Under the pieces are notes generated by a model that saw only the letters and a program-made list of their open reading frames with translations, ran no database searches and had not been told where the DNA came from. From Chryseotalea sanaruensis (lineage in GTDB: Bacteria > Bacteroidota > Bacteroidia > Cytophagales > Cyclobacteriaceae), in assembly GCF_003990915.1 (NCBI RefSeq), contig NZ_BHXQ01000003.1:372001-436000 (forward strand): a stretch of DNA of 64,000 bases. Direction: 5' to 3'. The position numbers were made by a program, and so were the translations under genes. Shown here piece by piece: positions 8,869 to 18,524 of this stretch. How positions within the stretch are numbered: the stretch's first letter is position 1; each line of letters begins with the position of its first letter.

Positions 8869-11424
8869 ATGACTTTCGATTTAGACATGATTAAAGCGTT
8901 ATATGCAGCCATGCCAGGCCGCATAGCCAAAGCCAGAAAAGCCGTTGGCAAACCGCTTACCCTATCAGAAAAAATACTCTACTCTCACTTACACAGCGAT
9001 CAAAAGCTGGAGAACTTTGGCCGAGGAAAGTCTTATGTGGACTTCGCGCCTGACCGCGTAGCCATGCAAGATGCTACCGCTCAAATGGCTTTGTTACAAT
9101 TCATGTCAGCCGGTCGCCCTAAAGTGGCTGTACCTTCTACCGTTCATTGCGATCACTTGATTGTAGCCAAGACAGGTGCTAAAGATGATTTAACTGCTGC
9201 TAATAATGAAAGCAAAGAAGTATTCGATTTCCTTGCTTCTGTTTCAAATAAATATGGTATCGGCTTCTGGAAACCAGGTGCAGGTATTATTCACCAGGTT
9301 GTACTAGAAAATTATGCCTTCCCTGGCGGCATGATGATCGGAACTGACTCGCACACGGTAAATGCCGGTGGTTTAGGAATGGTCGCTATTGGTGTTGGCG
9401 GTGCCGATGCTGTTGATGTAATGGCAGGCATGGCCTGGGAATTAAAGTTTCCAAAACTAATTGGTGTAAAACTTACCGGTAAGCTTAACGGCTGGACTTC
9501 CGCAAAAGATGTTATCCTGAAGGTAGCAGGTATTCTTACTGTAAAAGGTGGAACAGGTGCTATCGTAGAATATTTTGGTGAAGGCGCTACGTCTATGAGC
9601 TGTACCGGAAAAGGTACTATTAGTAACATGGGTGCAGAAATAGGAGCTACCACTTCTACTTTCGGTTATGATGAATCAATGTCACGCTACCTCGTAGCTA
9701 CCGGCCGCGCTGATGTGGCTAAATTGGCAGATAAAATCAAAGAGCATTTAACTGCTGATCCTGAAGTTTACGAGAACCCCGAAATATATTTTGATCAGGT
9801 AATTGAAATTGACCTATCAACACTTGAACCACATCTTAACGGTCCATTTACACCAGACTTGGCTACACCCCTTTCTAAATTGAAAGATGAAGCCATTAAA
9901 AATGGTTGGCCAACAAAAATTGAAGTAGGTTTGATTGGTTCATGTACCAACTCTTCTTACGAAGATATTTCCCGCGCTGCCAGCTTAGCAAAACAAGTTG
10001 CCGACAAAGGACTAAAAACGAAAGCAGAATTTACCATCACACCAGGTTCAGAACAAGTGCGTTATACAATCGAGCGTGACGGTTTCATCAATACTTTTGA
10101 CAGAATTGGTGCTAAAGTATTTGCCAATGCCTGCGGACCATGTATTGGTATGTGGAATCGTGTTGGTGCAGACAAGAAAGAGAAAAACACTATCGTTCAC
10201 TCCTTCAACCGTAACTTCCAGTCACGTAATGATGGCAACCCGAATACCTTCGCATTTGTAGGTTCCCCTGAATTAGTAACCGCATTAGCGATTGCTGGTG
10301 ATTTAACTTTTAACCCTATTACTGATTATTTAACCAACGAGCATGGTGAACAAGTAAAACTTGAAGCACCTACCGGTGATGAATTACCGATGAAAGGCTT
10401 CGATGTAAAAGATCCCGGCTTCCAGGCACCTGCTAAAGATGGCAGCAAAGTAAAAGTAAGTGTGAGCCCTACATCAGATCGCTTACAATTACTCGCACCT
10501 TTCAAAGCATGGGAAGGCACAGACTTAAGAGGCCTGCGTTTATTGATTAAAGCAAAAGGCAAGTGTACAACCGACCATATTTCTATGGCAGGTAAGTGGT
10601 TAAAATACCGCGGGCACTTGGATAATATTTCAAATAACTTATTGATTGGTGCTACCAACTATTACAACGAATCAATCAATAGCGTTAAGAATAATTTAAC
10701 AGGCGCTTACGATGAAGTACCTAAAGTGCAGCGTGCTTACAAAGCACAAGGCATTGGTTCAATCGTAGTGGGTGACGAAAACTATGGTGAAGGTTCATCA
10801 CGCGAACACGCAGCAATGGAGCCACGTCATTTAGGTGTACGCGCAATACTTGTTAAATCATTCGCACGTATCCACGAAACCAACTTGAAAAAGCAGGGTA
10901 TGCTAGCGCTTACTTTTGCCAACAAAGCTGATTACGATAAAATTCGTGAAGACGATGTGTTAGACATAATTGGCTTAACCAATTTTGCTCCTGAAAAGCA
11001 ATTAGAGTTAGTATTAAACCATAGCGATGGAAGCAAAGAAAGCATTATGGTTAACCATACTTACAATGCCAACCAAATTGAATGGTTTAAGGCTGGTTCT
11101 GCATTAAATGCTATGAACGCTGCCAAAGCAAGTGCTCCTAAAAAGAAAGTAGTCGCTAAGAAAAAGGCTGTTGCTAAAAAGGTTGTTAAGTCTGCGAAGA
11201 AATCATCTAAACCTGCGGCTAAGAAAACTGCTAAAAAGGTAGTTAAAAAAGTGGCTAAGAAAGCTGCCAAGAAAACTACTAAACCTGTAGCGAAGAAAAA
11301 GGCTGCGAAAAAAGTAGTGAAGAAGGTTGCTAAGAAAAAGGTGGTGAAGAAAGTTACCAATAAGAAAGTGGTAAAGAAGGCAGCTAAGAAGTCTGTTAAA
11401 AAAGTAGCTAAGAAGAAAAAGTAA
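8869..11424 (+). CDS. Aconitate hydratase with lysine-rich C-terminal tail
   Basis: Aconitase interconverts citrate and isocitrate in the TCA cycle. Residues 1 to about 755 make a complete mitochondrial-type enzyme; the [4Fe-4S] ligands are Cys359 (GSCTNSS) and Cys422/Cys425 (ACGPCIGMW), and the swivel domain carries [15 protein letters not shown]. Unusually, the frame continues from Lys758 to 851: 94 residues of which 47 are Lys, the rest mainly Ala and Val with a few Ser, Thr and Pro, and no acidic residue. The tail repeats AKKVVKK-like units and resembles histone H1 and HU tails in other bacteria. It is encoded in the same frame with no stop and followed by a terminator, so it is a real part of the gene. 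RNA or DNA binding is only an inference. Family enzymes normally end near residue 755. Confidence 0.95.
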   Translation: MTFDLDMIKALYAAMPGRIAKARKAVGKPLTLSEKILYSHLHSDQKLENFGRGKSYVDFAPDRVAMQDATAQMALLQFMSAGRPKVAVPSTVHCDHLIVAKTGAKDDLTAANNESKEVFDFLASVSNKYGIGFWKPGAGIIHQVVLENYAFPGGMMIGTDSHTVNAGGLGMVAIGVGGADAVDVMAGMAWELKFPKLIGVKLTGKLNGWTSAKDVILKVAGILTVKGGTGAIVEYFGEGATSMSCTGKGTISNMGAEIGATTSTFGYDESMSRYLVATGRADVAKLADKIKEHLTADPEVYENPEIYFDQVIEIDLSTLEPHLNGPFTPDLATPLSKLKDEAIKNGWPTKIEVGLIGSCTNSSYEDISRAASLAKQVADKGLKTKAEFTITPGSEQVRYTIERDGFINTFDRIGAKVFANACGPCIGMWNRVGADKKEKNTIVHSFNRNFQSRNDGNPNTFAFVGSPELVTALAIAGDLTFNPITDYLTNEHGEQVKLEAPTGDELPMKGFDVKDPGFQAPAKDGSKVKVSVSPTSDRLQLLAPFKAWEGTDLRGLRLLIKAKGKCTTDHISMAGKWLKYRGHLDNISNNLLIGATNYYNESINSVKNNLTGAYDEVPKVQRAYKAQGIGSIVVGDENYGEGSSREHAAMEPRHLGVRAILVKSFARIHETNLKKQGMLALTFANKADYDKIREDDVLDIIGLTNFAPEKQLELVLNHSDGSKESIMVNHTYNANQIEWFKAGSALNAMNAAKASAPKKKVVAKKKAVAKKVVKSAKKSSKPAAKKTAKKVVKKVAKKAAKKTTKPVAKKKAAKKVVKKVAKKKVVKKVTNKKVVKKAAKKSVKKVAKKKK
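11140..11421 (+). repeat. Low-complexity repeat coding for the aconitase Lys/Ala/Val tail
   Basis: This stretch consists of irregular tandem units built from AAR, GCN and GTN codons coding for K-K-[AV]-[AV]. Synonymous codons vary between units (AAA/AAG, GTA/GTT/GTG), so the repeat is kept at the protein level rather than being a recent DNA slippage product. Confidence 0.8.
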
Positions 11425-11449
11425 GCTTAGTTAAGTTTTCAGTATAAAG

Positions 11450-11477
11450 AAAAGCCAGGTATAATGCCTGGCTTTTT
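11450..11477 (+). terminator. Intrinsic terminator after aconitase
   Basis: A 10-bp stem pairs 11450-11459 (AAAAGCCAGG) with 11467-11476 (CCTGGCTTTT), with a 7-base loop and T5 at the end. Confidence 0.88.
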
Positions 11478-11488
11478 GTTTTACTTCA

Positions 11489-11613
11489 AATCAACGGATT
11501 AGCTCATCAATTTCAGATTGCTTCGTCATACCAGCGCACTACCAAACGCTAATTCCTCGCAATGACGAGCTCTTCTATTTTCAAATCATCAAATCACCAA
11601 ATTTTCAAATCAA
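11489..11613. repeat. Intergenic composite repeat, copy A (8-bp repeats around a core)
   Basis: A short left arm of TCA-rich octamers (11489-11514) is followed by a core of 53 bp (11515-11567) starting AGATTGCTTCGTCAT and ending ATTCCTCGCAATGACG; CGTCAT (11524-11529) pairs with ATGACG (11562-11567). The right arm (11568-11613) has octamer-like TTTTCAAATCA units and ends directly at the TAA of the minus-strand NUDIX gene. Confidence 0.75.
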
Positions 11614-12294
11614 TTACCGAATAACTTCTTTAAGCGCGTAGTACTGCTCAAATACATAGTGTATTGATTTATACGAATTATGAAGTGAGTGATATACTTC
11701 TTTAGGATTCATCCATCTTACCTCTTCAATATCTTCCTCCACCATGGGCGCCATTTTACTGTCGTCAATAATGTCCATCACATACCACTTTGTCTTTTTT
11801 ATCATGGCATGCTTGTTCATGGTGTATGTGTGCCAGGTCGTACAGAGCTTGGTTCCAAGCTTAACACTTACATTACACTCTTCTTCGATTTCGCGAACAG
11901 CGGTCTGTTTATACTTCTCCCCTTTCTCCTTTTTACCTTTAGGTAAATCCCATTTCTTTAATCTGTAGATCATCAGGACCTTATCCTTTTTACGAACAAG
12001 TCCACCAGCTGCTTTTACCACCTTAAACTTGCTATAAAGAAAATCCTGAATGGTATCGTAATCTTTAACCGATAAATGCACAGATAATACATTCAAAGGC
12101 ACTTTAGAATTGAGTAATTCCAGCAGCACGTTCATATGCTTATCATCTGCATTTTGTATCCACACGTGGTGAAGTAGCCCTGCTGACGTTATTGGCTCTA
12201 TCTGAGCGTCAACTTTATGATTGTATTGGCCAAGAGCAGGTTGCTCATCTGGTTTATAAATGGTGAGGCGTATGTCGTTTACAAATAGAACCAT
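11614..12294 (-). CDS. NUDIX hydrolase
   Basis: NUDIX enzymes hydrolyse nucleoside diphosphates linked to another group. The Nudix box is clear in the middle of the protein: GKKEKGEKYKQTAVREIEEE with the REIEEE core, preceded by DLPKGK. The longest frame starts at 12348, but the ATG at 12294 (MVLFVNDIRLTIYK) gives a better start and 226 residues and leaves room for the divergent pyrE promoter. The N-terminal half is a separate, unrecognised domain of about 90 residues. The substrate cannot be told. The stop codon abuts repeat copy A. Confidence 0.85.
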   Translation of the reverse strand: MVLFVNDIRLTIYKPDEQPALGQYNHKVDAQIEPITSAGLLHHVWIQNADDKHMNVLLELLNSKVPLNVLSVHLSVKDYDTIQDFLYSKFKVVKAAGGLVRKKDKVLMIYRLKKWDLPKGKKEKGEKYKQTAVREIEEECNVSVKLGTKLCTTWHTYTMNKHAMIKKTKWYVMDIIDDSKMAPMVEEDIEEVRWMNPKEVYHSLHNSYKSIHYVFEQYYALKEVIR

Positions 12295-12394
12295 CAGGCA
12301 GTTGGGATTAACCCTCTGCAAAAGAATAAAATATTTCCAAGCTGGCAAGTGCTTCTGTATTTTTTACCATTTTCGCACTATCAAATTTCAAGAT

Positions 12395-13036
12395 ATGACG
12401 ATTGTACAAAGCACTGCTCATCCTGTATCAGAAGCTCTTTTAAGCATTGGAGCTATAAAATTGAACACAGAAAAGCCATTTACGTGGAGTTCTGGCTGGA
12501 AGTCCCCTATTTATTGCGACAATCGTCTTTCTCTGTCATTTCCTGAAGTGAGAACATTGGTTAAGAATTCTTTGGCTCAAGCCATTAAAACACATTTTCC
12601 AAAGGCTGAGGGGATTGCGGGAGTAGCTACAGCTGGCATTCCACAAGGTGCTTTGGTAGCCGATGCACTCAATCTTCCTTTTGTGTATGTCAGACCCAAG
12701 CCAAAGGATCATGGCATGGAAAACCTGATTGAGGGCAAAATTGTAAAAGGCCAGCACGTGGTAGTCATTGAGGATTTAGTGTCTACTGGAGGAAGCTCCC
12801 TAAAGGCTGCTGAAGCATTGCGTGATGCAGGCTTTGTTATTGAAGGAATGCTGGCAGTGTTTACCTACGGCTTTGATGTAGCTGAGCAGAGTTTTGCAAA
12901 GGCAGATATCCCATTGGTTTGCCTGAGTGACTACAATCATTTGATTGATTATGCTCTGACTTCAAAGAAAATTTCTGACGATCAACTGATGTTACTAAAA
13001 TCATGGCGCTTTGATCCAGCTAACTGGAAAGCCTGA
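12395..13036 (+). CDS. pyrE: Orotate phosphoribosyltransferase
   Basis: PyrE joins orotate to PRPP to make orotidine 5'-phosphate in pyrimidine synthesis. The ATG at 12395 gives 213 residues, exactly the E. coli length; the longer frame from 12260 adds an unlikely basic extension and would overlap the NUDIX gene. The PRPP-binding motif VVVIEDLVSTGGSS is near 120-133, and GVATAGIPQGALVAD near 70 is typical. The gene is divergent from the NUDIX gene with 100 bases between starts, and its stop codon directly abuts the stop of the convergent hydrolase. Confidence 0.95.
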   Translation: MTIVQSTAHPVSEALLSIGAIKLNTEKPFTWSSGWKSPIYCDNRLSLSFPEVRTLVKNSLAQAIKTHFPKAEGIAGVATAGIPQGALVADALNLPFVYVRPKPKDHGMENLIEGKIVKGQHVVVIEDLVSTGGSSLKAAEALRDAGFVIEGMLAVFTYGFDVAEQSFAKADIPLVCLSDYNHLIDYALTSKKISDDQLMLLKSWRFDPANWKA

Positions 13037-13924
13037 TTATTGCTTAGCCAATCCATTGCGTTCAAATTGACCCAATAATTGAAGGATAGCCTGTTGAATC
13101 ATCTCCGGATGTGTCCAGGGAATAAAGTGATTAACATCTTCTCTGAGCACAACATCTACTGAAGTATTCGTTAGCATACGTTTAGCGAAATCTGCGTTTC
13201 CCGGAGGAACTAATTTATCCTTCATGCCATGTAATATGATAACAGGGCATTTAATATCCTTCCATAATGGCAGCATTAGTTCAAGCTCCTTTTTCGTTTC
13301 AAGAATTTCATCGTTGGAAGCTTTGAAAGATAACGGCATTAGCCAACTAAAAAAAGGTGTTGCCAATGGCACCCTGAACCAGCGTTCATTGGGTTCGAGT
13401 TCAGGATCTATAGAACCTGCCACAATGATCAAACCATCAACAAGATCTGGATAATCCATAGCCATGCGTGCAATTACAGGACCTCCTAAAGAATGCCCGA
13501 CCAGAATAATAGGCCTGTGTTGTTTTCTTAGCTCAAGCAGCGGCTGAAGTAATGCTGCCTGCATTTTTAAAGAAGGCTCCGCCTTACCAAAATTTGAGTA
13601 GCCAAAACCAGGCCTGTCGATTGTTACTAAATGTGCTCTTGACAAAAGCAGACTGTCTGAAAGGAAATCTATAAAAGCACTAAGAGAACCGGGCGAGCCA
13701 TGAACAAATACAACCGTGGGATTATCTTCTTTCCCGGTGGTGACAAAATGTTGTGTGCGTTTATCGATTTTAAGTGCATCCTGTTTTACAGCAATATTCT
13801 TCTCTTTAAAATGTTTAGCTATCTTCTTTTCAGACATCCTAAAGGTCATACAGGCATGCAGCAATACCATAAGTAATGCAAAGGAAGCTATAGAAATGAT
13901 GTATCGTGGTTTTCGAATCTTCAC
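13037..13924 (-). CDS. Alpha/beta hydrolase, membrane-anchored or lipoprotein
   Basis: A 295-residue alpha/beta-hydrolase-fold protein. The oxyanion region FVHGSPGS is near 73-80, the nucleophile elbow GHSLGG near 143-148, the Asp in HGMKDKLVPPG near 233-243, and the His in VNHFIPW near 265. The first 25 residues are hydrophobic and end in LLHACM, a weak lipobox, so it is either a lipoprotein or anchored by this segment. Substrate unknown. It lies 43 bases downstream of the S41 protease on the same strand and may be cotranscribed with it. Confidence 0.85.
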   Translation of the reverse strand: MKIRKPRYIISIASFALLMVLLHACMTFRMSEKKIAKHFKEKNIAVKQDALKIDKRTQHFVTTGKEDNPTVVFVHGSPGSLSAFIDFLSDSLLLSRAHLVTIDRPGFGYSNFGKAEPSLKMQAALLQPLLELRKQHRPIILVGHSLGGPVIARMAMDYPDLVDGLIIVAGSIDPELEPNERWFRVPLATPFFSWLMPLSFKASNDEILETKKELELMLPLWKDIKCPVIILHGMKDKLVPPGNADFAKRMLTNTSVDVVLREDVNHFIPWTHPEMIQQAILQLLGQFERNGLAKQ

Positions 13925-13967
13925 AATAAGGTTATTACACTTCTGATCTTTAGAACAGACTATAAAC

Positions 13968-15614
13968 CTAATTGTTCATCAGAATTTTATTGTAGCTGTC
14001 GGTCTTGGCCAATAATTCAATTGATTTGGCTAATTCTTCATCATACTTAAAACCTGCTTCAACGTAGCCCTTCTCCAGAAAATAGCGAGAAAGTATATCT
14101 GCTTCAAGTGCTTGTTTGATTTGGTCTTTATAAACCAACAAATCGTTTTTCCTTTTCTCGTTCACAGTGCTTTCAATTTTCTCGAGCATGACTTTAATAT
14201 CATCATAATTCTTTTCACGCTTAGCCTGCTCTTTTATTCTGTGCAAATCTTCATCCAGGTTTGTTGTGTAGTCGTAAGGTTTGTCTTTCATCCACTGAAC
14301 AAATGCATTGTAATCTGCATCAGTTAGTTGAAACGACTTTATATCAGTTGGTGCACTTCGCTTAGCAGTAAACGATGTGGCGTAATCAAACAAGTAACCT
14401 GACTCAAATAATACCTGTATAATGGGATGATATGTTTGATTAACTGTAAGCAGATCAGGATCAATGCCCCCACCGTCATACACAACTCGTCCCTTTGTTG
14501 TTTTAAACGATTTTTTAAGTGAATCTGGTACAGAGCTAACACTTCCATCTTCGCGTCTGCGCGAATAATCTAATACCTGTATACAACGACCGCTTGGTGT
14601 ATAGTACTTAGCAGTAGTTACTTTTAATTGTGCTTTATAAGAAAGAGGTCTACTGATTTGTACCAATCCTTTTCCATAAGATTTTTCTCCAACCACTACA
14701 GCACGGTCGTAATCCTGTAACGTACCAGCAACAATTTCAGATGCAGATGCACTTCCTCTATCAATTAAAACAACGAGTGGTATCTCCGTATCAATGGGCG
14801 CATTTAAAGTTTCATAAGAAAAATTATGATCCGGCATTTTGCCTTTGGTGCTTACCACCAACTTTCCTTTCGGTATAAAAAGATTGCAGATATTTACAGC
14901 CTCCATTAATAATCCCCCCGGATTACCACGAAGGTCAAGCACTAATTTCTTAGCACCTTTTTCTTTTAGAGAAACAAGTGCATTCTTGACTTCTTTTCCT
15001 GCATCAGGTGTAAAGTCAGTTAATTGGATATACCCTGTTTCCTCATTTAGCATGGCGAAATGAGGAACATTATTGACTTTAATTTTTTCGCGCTTAAAGC
15101 TAAGTGTTATCGGCTCGGATTCTCCTGGTCTTTTAATGGTAAGACTAACCGCTGTACCTAGCTGACCTTTCATGAGTGCCCCTGCTTCTTCACTGGTAAC
15201 GCGAGCCAATTCTACCTGATCAATTTTCAGAACCTCATCACCAATTTTTAATCCGCCACGTTGGGCAGCAAAGCCCTCCATTATCATTGTTACTACTGTT
15301 CTTTTTCCAATCTGTCTTGTTACAGCGCCAATGCCTCCGTATTGCCCTGTGTTTACCGTTCGGAAGTTTTCTACTTCATCTTCAGAAATATAATTAGTGT
15401 ACGGATCGAGTGAGGCGAGCATGGCATCCATACCCGTGCGCATGAGTTTACCTGGATCCACTTCATCAACATAGAGTGCATTAACCTCTTTGAACAACGT
15501 TGCGAAAATATCGAGGTTCTTGGCAATTTCGAAGTAACGTTCACTTGGTGAATTAGCAGCAACTAAAAGAATTACCGCCATTAAACTGCTTACAATCAAC
15601 AATCTTCTTCTCAT
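13968..15614 (-). CDS. Carboxy-terminal processing protease, S41 family
   Basis: This 548-residue periplasmic protease of the CtpA/Prc group trims or degrades proteins from their C-terminus. A signal peptide or N-terminal anchor covers residues 1-22. A PDZ domain spans about 90-170 (QYGGIGAV, GLKIGDEVLKIDQ), followed by the S41 domain with LRGNPGGLL (228-236), the catalytic Ser in RGSASASEI (about 286-294), and the catalytic Lys in KSYGKG (about 311-316). A C-terminal region of about 150 residues holds charged helices typical of Bacteroidota homologues. The upstream 358 bases contain its promoter; no clear box was assigned. Confidence 0.93.
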   Translation of the reverse strand: MRRRLLIVSSLMAVILLVAANSPSERYFEIAKNLDIFATLFKEVNALYVDEVDPGKLMRTGMDAMLASLDPYTNYISEDEVENFRTVNTGQYGGIGAVTRQIGKRTVVTMIMEGFAAQRGGLKIGDEVLKIDQVELARVTSEEAGALMKGQLGTAVSLTIKRPGESEPITLSFKREKIKVNNVPHFAMLNEETGYIQLTDFTPDAGKEVKNALVSLKEKGAKKLVLDLRGNPGGLLMEAVNICNLFIPKGKLVVSTKGKMPDHNFSYETLNAPIDTEIPLVVLIDRGSASASEIVAGTLQDYDRAVVVGEKSYGKGLVQISRPLSYKAQLKVTTAKYYTPSGRCIQVLDYSRRREDGSVSSVPDSLKKSFKTTKGRVVYDGGGIDPDLLTVNQTYHPIIQVLFESGYLFDYATSFTAKRSAPTDIKSFQLTDADYNAFVQWMKDKPYDYTTNLDEDLHRIKEQAKREKNYDDIKVMLEKIESTVNEKRKNDLLVYKDQIKQALEADILSRYFLEKGYVEAGFKYDEELAKSIELLAKTDSYNKILMNN

Positions 15615-15925
15615 AAATCTTTCTATTAAATAGGTTCTCGCAACAGAACCATACTTTACAACGTAAAAGTTAGCAATTCGTGTTCAAAAAAACTGAGGAA
15701 TTCTGTTAATGGTTGCACAGGTGTCGTTTTTAGCTGTTTAATTATACAACAACCATTAAAATATTGATTTTTACGCTTTTCATTACCAACTCAGATTTTA
15801 CAAAGCCACTTAGTTAATGGCATTTCTCATCCCTGAAAATGGGTGATTTGAAATTCAATGCCGTTTTAAAGCTTAACCAAACGACATTGGATTAGAACTA
15901 AATAACTTATATAATACCTGGATTA
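15615..15925. other. Intergenic region upstream of the S41 protease
   Basis: This AT-rich stretch of about 310 bases separates the S41 start from the terminator of the E1 gene. No coding potential, hairpin of note or promoter box that I would defend was found. It must contain the S41 promoter on the minus strand. Confidence 0.5.
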
Positions 15926-15963
15926 CAAAAAGACAGTCACCAAAAGATGACTGCCTTTTTTTA
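15926..15963 (-). terminator. Intrinsic terminator after the E1 gene
   Basis: Read on the minus strand, a 9-bp stem with one G-U pair (AGGCAGTCA with TGACTGTCT) and an 8-base loop is followed by a T5 run. It lies 10 bases past the stop of the oxoacid dehydrogenase. Confidence 0.75.
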
Positions 15964-15972
15964 TACGTCATT

Positions 15973-18381
15973 TTAGTAGATAGCCGGGAAACGCTCTGGC
16001 TCTGCTTCCTGCATCATTGCATAAATCTTATCGAAAACAGTTTCGGGATTAGGTTTAGAGAAATAATCTCCATCAGATGCGTAGGCAGGGCGATGTTCTT
16101 TAGCTGCAATAGTTAATGGTTGAGAATCGAGGTAGCGATAAGCGCCTTGCTCCTCAACTACTTTCTGCATCATATATGCACTGGCTCCGCCTGGTACATC
16201 TTCATCTGCTAATACTAGTCTGTTTGTTTTTCTAACAGACTCCACAATGCTGTGATGAACATCAAAAGGCAATAAGCTTTGCGCATCAATTACTTCGCAA
16301 GAAATTCCTACTTTATCTAACTCTTGTGCTGCATCCAATATAACACGGCACATAGAACCATAGGTTACAATAGTTACATCGCTTCCCTCTCTCAAAATTT
16401 CTGGCACACCAAGGGGCACAGTATATTCTCCAAGATTTGAAGGCATCTTCTCTTTTAAACGATAGCCATTTAAGCATTCAATAATGATAGCTGGCTCATC
16501 TGATTGCAATAAAGTGTTATAGAAACCTGCTGCCTGTGTCATGTTACGTGGTGTAAGCACATGCATACCACGTAAACTATGCAACATCATACCAATAGGA
16601 GAACCGGAGTGCCAAACACCTTCAAGGCGATGACCGCGGGTACGAATAATCAATGGTGCTTTTTGTCCGCCTTTGGTTCTGTATTGCAAACAAGCGAGGT
16701 CATCACTCATAATTTGTAAAGCATACAAAAGGTAATCCAGGTATTGAATTTCTGTAATGGGACGCATACCACGCAACGCAGCCCCTATACCCTGACCAAT
16801 AATAGTACACTCACGAATACCTGTATCCGTTACACGCAATTCTCCATATTTTTCTTGCAACCCGGCAAATCCCTGATTCACATCACCAATCTTACCAACA
16901 TCCTCACCAATAGCAAAAACAAGGGGATCACGTGCTAAAGCAATATCAAAAAACGCCTGCATTACTTCACGTCCGTCTACCTCTGGTGCATCTTCTTTAT
17001 AGCTTGGCTTTATCTCTTCAACTTTTAACGCAGCTTCTTCTGATTCACTTAATAAATATGAACTGTAACGCTTTTCGTTTTCTTCTTCAACACGCTTTAA
17101 CCAATTAATTAAATTCGTTTTAGCAGCATTACTTTCATTGCGAACAAGACGCAACGCTTTCTTCACTGTTTTAATGCCATCTAAACGAATAGGATTCTGT
17201 GTTTTTTCTAAAGCTTCTGTTAATGCATTTAGTTCATTACTTGCAACGGTACTCGAAGAAAGTTCTTTCAATAATGACAAAGCCTCTTTAAAATCAGCTT
17301 GCATGGATTCATTAAAGGCTCTCCATGATTTTTCTTTTGCCTCCTTCGCTACTTTTCTAGCTTCAACTTCAATATCATCGAGCTCATCAGGTAAAATATT
17401 TACTTCATCAATAATCCATTCACGCATTTTGCGCAGGCAATCGTGCTCTGCCTCCCACGCTAACCGTTCTTTAGATTTGTATCGCTCATGAGAGCCTGAA
17501 GTAGAGTGACCTTGTGGTTGTGTTACTTCATCGACATGCACCAATACAGGCACATGCTCTTCGCGACAAATTTTTTCTGCTCGCAGATAAGCCTCCACAA
17601 GTGCTGGATAATCCCAACCCTTCACGTTAATAATCTCAAAACCTTTTTCGCGTTCGTTACGCTGCAATCCTGCCAAAGTTTTTGAAATGCTGCCCTTGGT
17701 TGTATGGTACTCCTGCGGAACTGAAATACCATAAGCATCGTCCCATACGCTCATCAGCATAGGTACTTGCAGTACTCCTGCAGCATTCATGGCTTCATAG
17801 AACATGCCCTCACTGGTAGAAGCATTGCCGATTGTACCAAAAGCTATCTCATTTCCATTAACGGATAGATTAGTAAAGCTGTGCAGGGCTTTATTGTTTC
17901 TAAAAAGTTTAGAAGCATAGGCCATTCCCAATAGGCGCGGCATCTGACCTGCCGTAGGAGAAATATCGGCACTACTATTCTTACTTTCCGTTAAATTCTT
18001 GAGTTTACCCTGATCATCCAGCATTCGGGTGGCAAAATGGCCATTCATCAGGCGTCCGCCAGAGGCTGGCTCGGCTTCTATATCGGTATGGGCATATAAT
18101 TGTGCAAAATACTGCTGCAAACTAAGTTGGCCTATGGCGAACATAAAAGTCTGGTCGCGATAGTAACCTGACCTAAAATCGCCATTTTTAAAGACTTTGG
18201 CCATGGCCAATTGGGCCACTTCCTTACCATCTCCGAAAATGCCAAATTTGGCCTTTCCCATAAATACTTCCTTTCGGCCAATTAAACTGGCCTCCCTGCT
18301 TTCACAAGCTAACCTGTAATCTGCCAAAATTTCCTTGATTTTAGCCGGGGAAAACCTCACGCGTTCTTTCGTTGCACTCAC
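15973..18381 (-). CDS. 2-oxoacid dehydrogenase E1, fused alpha and beta subunits
   Basis: The E1 component uses thiamine diphosphate to decarboxylate a 2-oxoacid (branched-chain or pyruvate) and reductively acylate the E2 lipoyl domain. The 802 residues join both subunits: alpha at about 1-400 (GRLMNGHFATR, GTIGNASTSEGMFYEAMN, SSTSGSHE-like QGHSTSGSHERYKS) and beta from about 465 (GREVMQAFFDIALARDPLVF, GEDVGKIGDVNQGFAGLQ, GTRGHRLEGVWHS), linked by a charged helical region. Such fusions are common in Bacteroidota. The E2 and E3 genes are not in the window. Substrate preference is not readable, but branched-chain type is most similar. Confidence 0.9.
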   Translation of the reverse strand: MSATKERVRFSPAKIKEILADYRLACESREASLIGRKEVFMGKAKFGIFGDGKEVAQLAMAKVFKNGDFRSGYYRDQTFMFAIGQLSLQQYFAQLYAHTDIEAEPASGGRLMNGHFATRMLDDQGKLKNLTESKNSSADISPTAGQMPRLLGMAYASKLFRNNKALHSFTNLSVNGNEIAFGTIGNASTSEGMFYEAMNAAGVLQVPMLMSVWDDAYGISVPQEYHTTKGSISKTLAGLQRNEREKGFEIINVKGWDYPALVEAYLRAEKICREEHVPVLVHVDEVTQPQGHSTSGSHERYKSKERLAWEAEHDCLRKMREWIIDEVNILPDELDDIEVEARKVAKEAKEKSWRAFNESMQADFKEALSLLKELSSSTVASNELNALTEALEKTQNPIRLDGIKTVKKALRLVRNESNAAKTNLINWLKRVEEENEKRYSSYLLSESEEAALKVEEIKPSYKEDAPEVDGREVMQAFFDIALARDPLVFAIGEDVGKIGDVNQGFAGLQEKYGELRVTDTGIRECTIIGQGIGAALRGMRPITEIQYLDYLLYALQIMSDDLACLQYRTKGGQKAPLIIRTRGHRLEGVWHSGSPIGMMLHSLRGMHVLTPRNMTQAAGFYNTLLQSDEPAIIIECLNGYRLKEKMPSNLGEYTVPLGVPEILREGSDVTIVTYGSMCRVILDAAQELDKVGISCEVIDAQSLLPFDVHHSIVESVRKTNRLVLADEDVPGGASAYMMQKVVEEQGAYRYLDSQPLTIAAKEHRPAYASDGDYFSKPNPETVFDKIYAMMQEAEPERFPAIY

Positions 18382-18498
18382 AGTATATCAGTTTTACGGT
18401 TCAAGGGGTAAAAATACGGAAATAGACTTTCCCCTAAAACTTGCTTTGATATCGATTGCAAACCTTTGCAAAAACTACCTGCCAAGCGTTCGGATTGC

Positions 18499-18506
18499 TA
18501 TATTTG
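18499..18506 (+). promoter_or_regulatory. Candidate -7 box for alanine dehydrogenase
   Basis: TATATTTG matches TAnnTTTG and sits 18 bases before the ald ATG. No TTTG box was found at the expected distance upstream, so only the -7 element is proposed. Confidence 0.35.
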
Positions 18507-18524
18507 CGGCTCTAAATCAATGTT

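Noticed and set aside
11061..11360. 99-codon minus-strand frame rich in Phe, Ala and Leu
   Set aside because: It is the antisense of the Lys/Ala/Val codons of the aconitase tail.
12260..12394. N-terminal extension of PyrE
   Set aside because: It would make a basic, Cys-rich extension overlapping the NUDIX gene; the ATG at 12395 gives the normal 213 residues.
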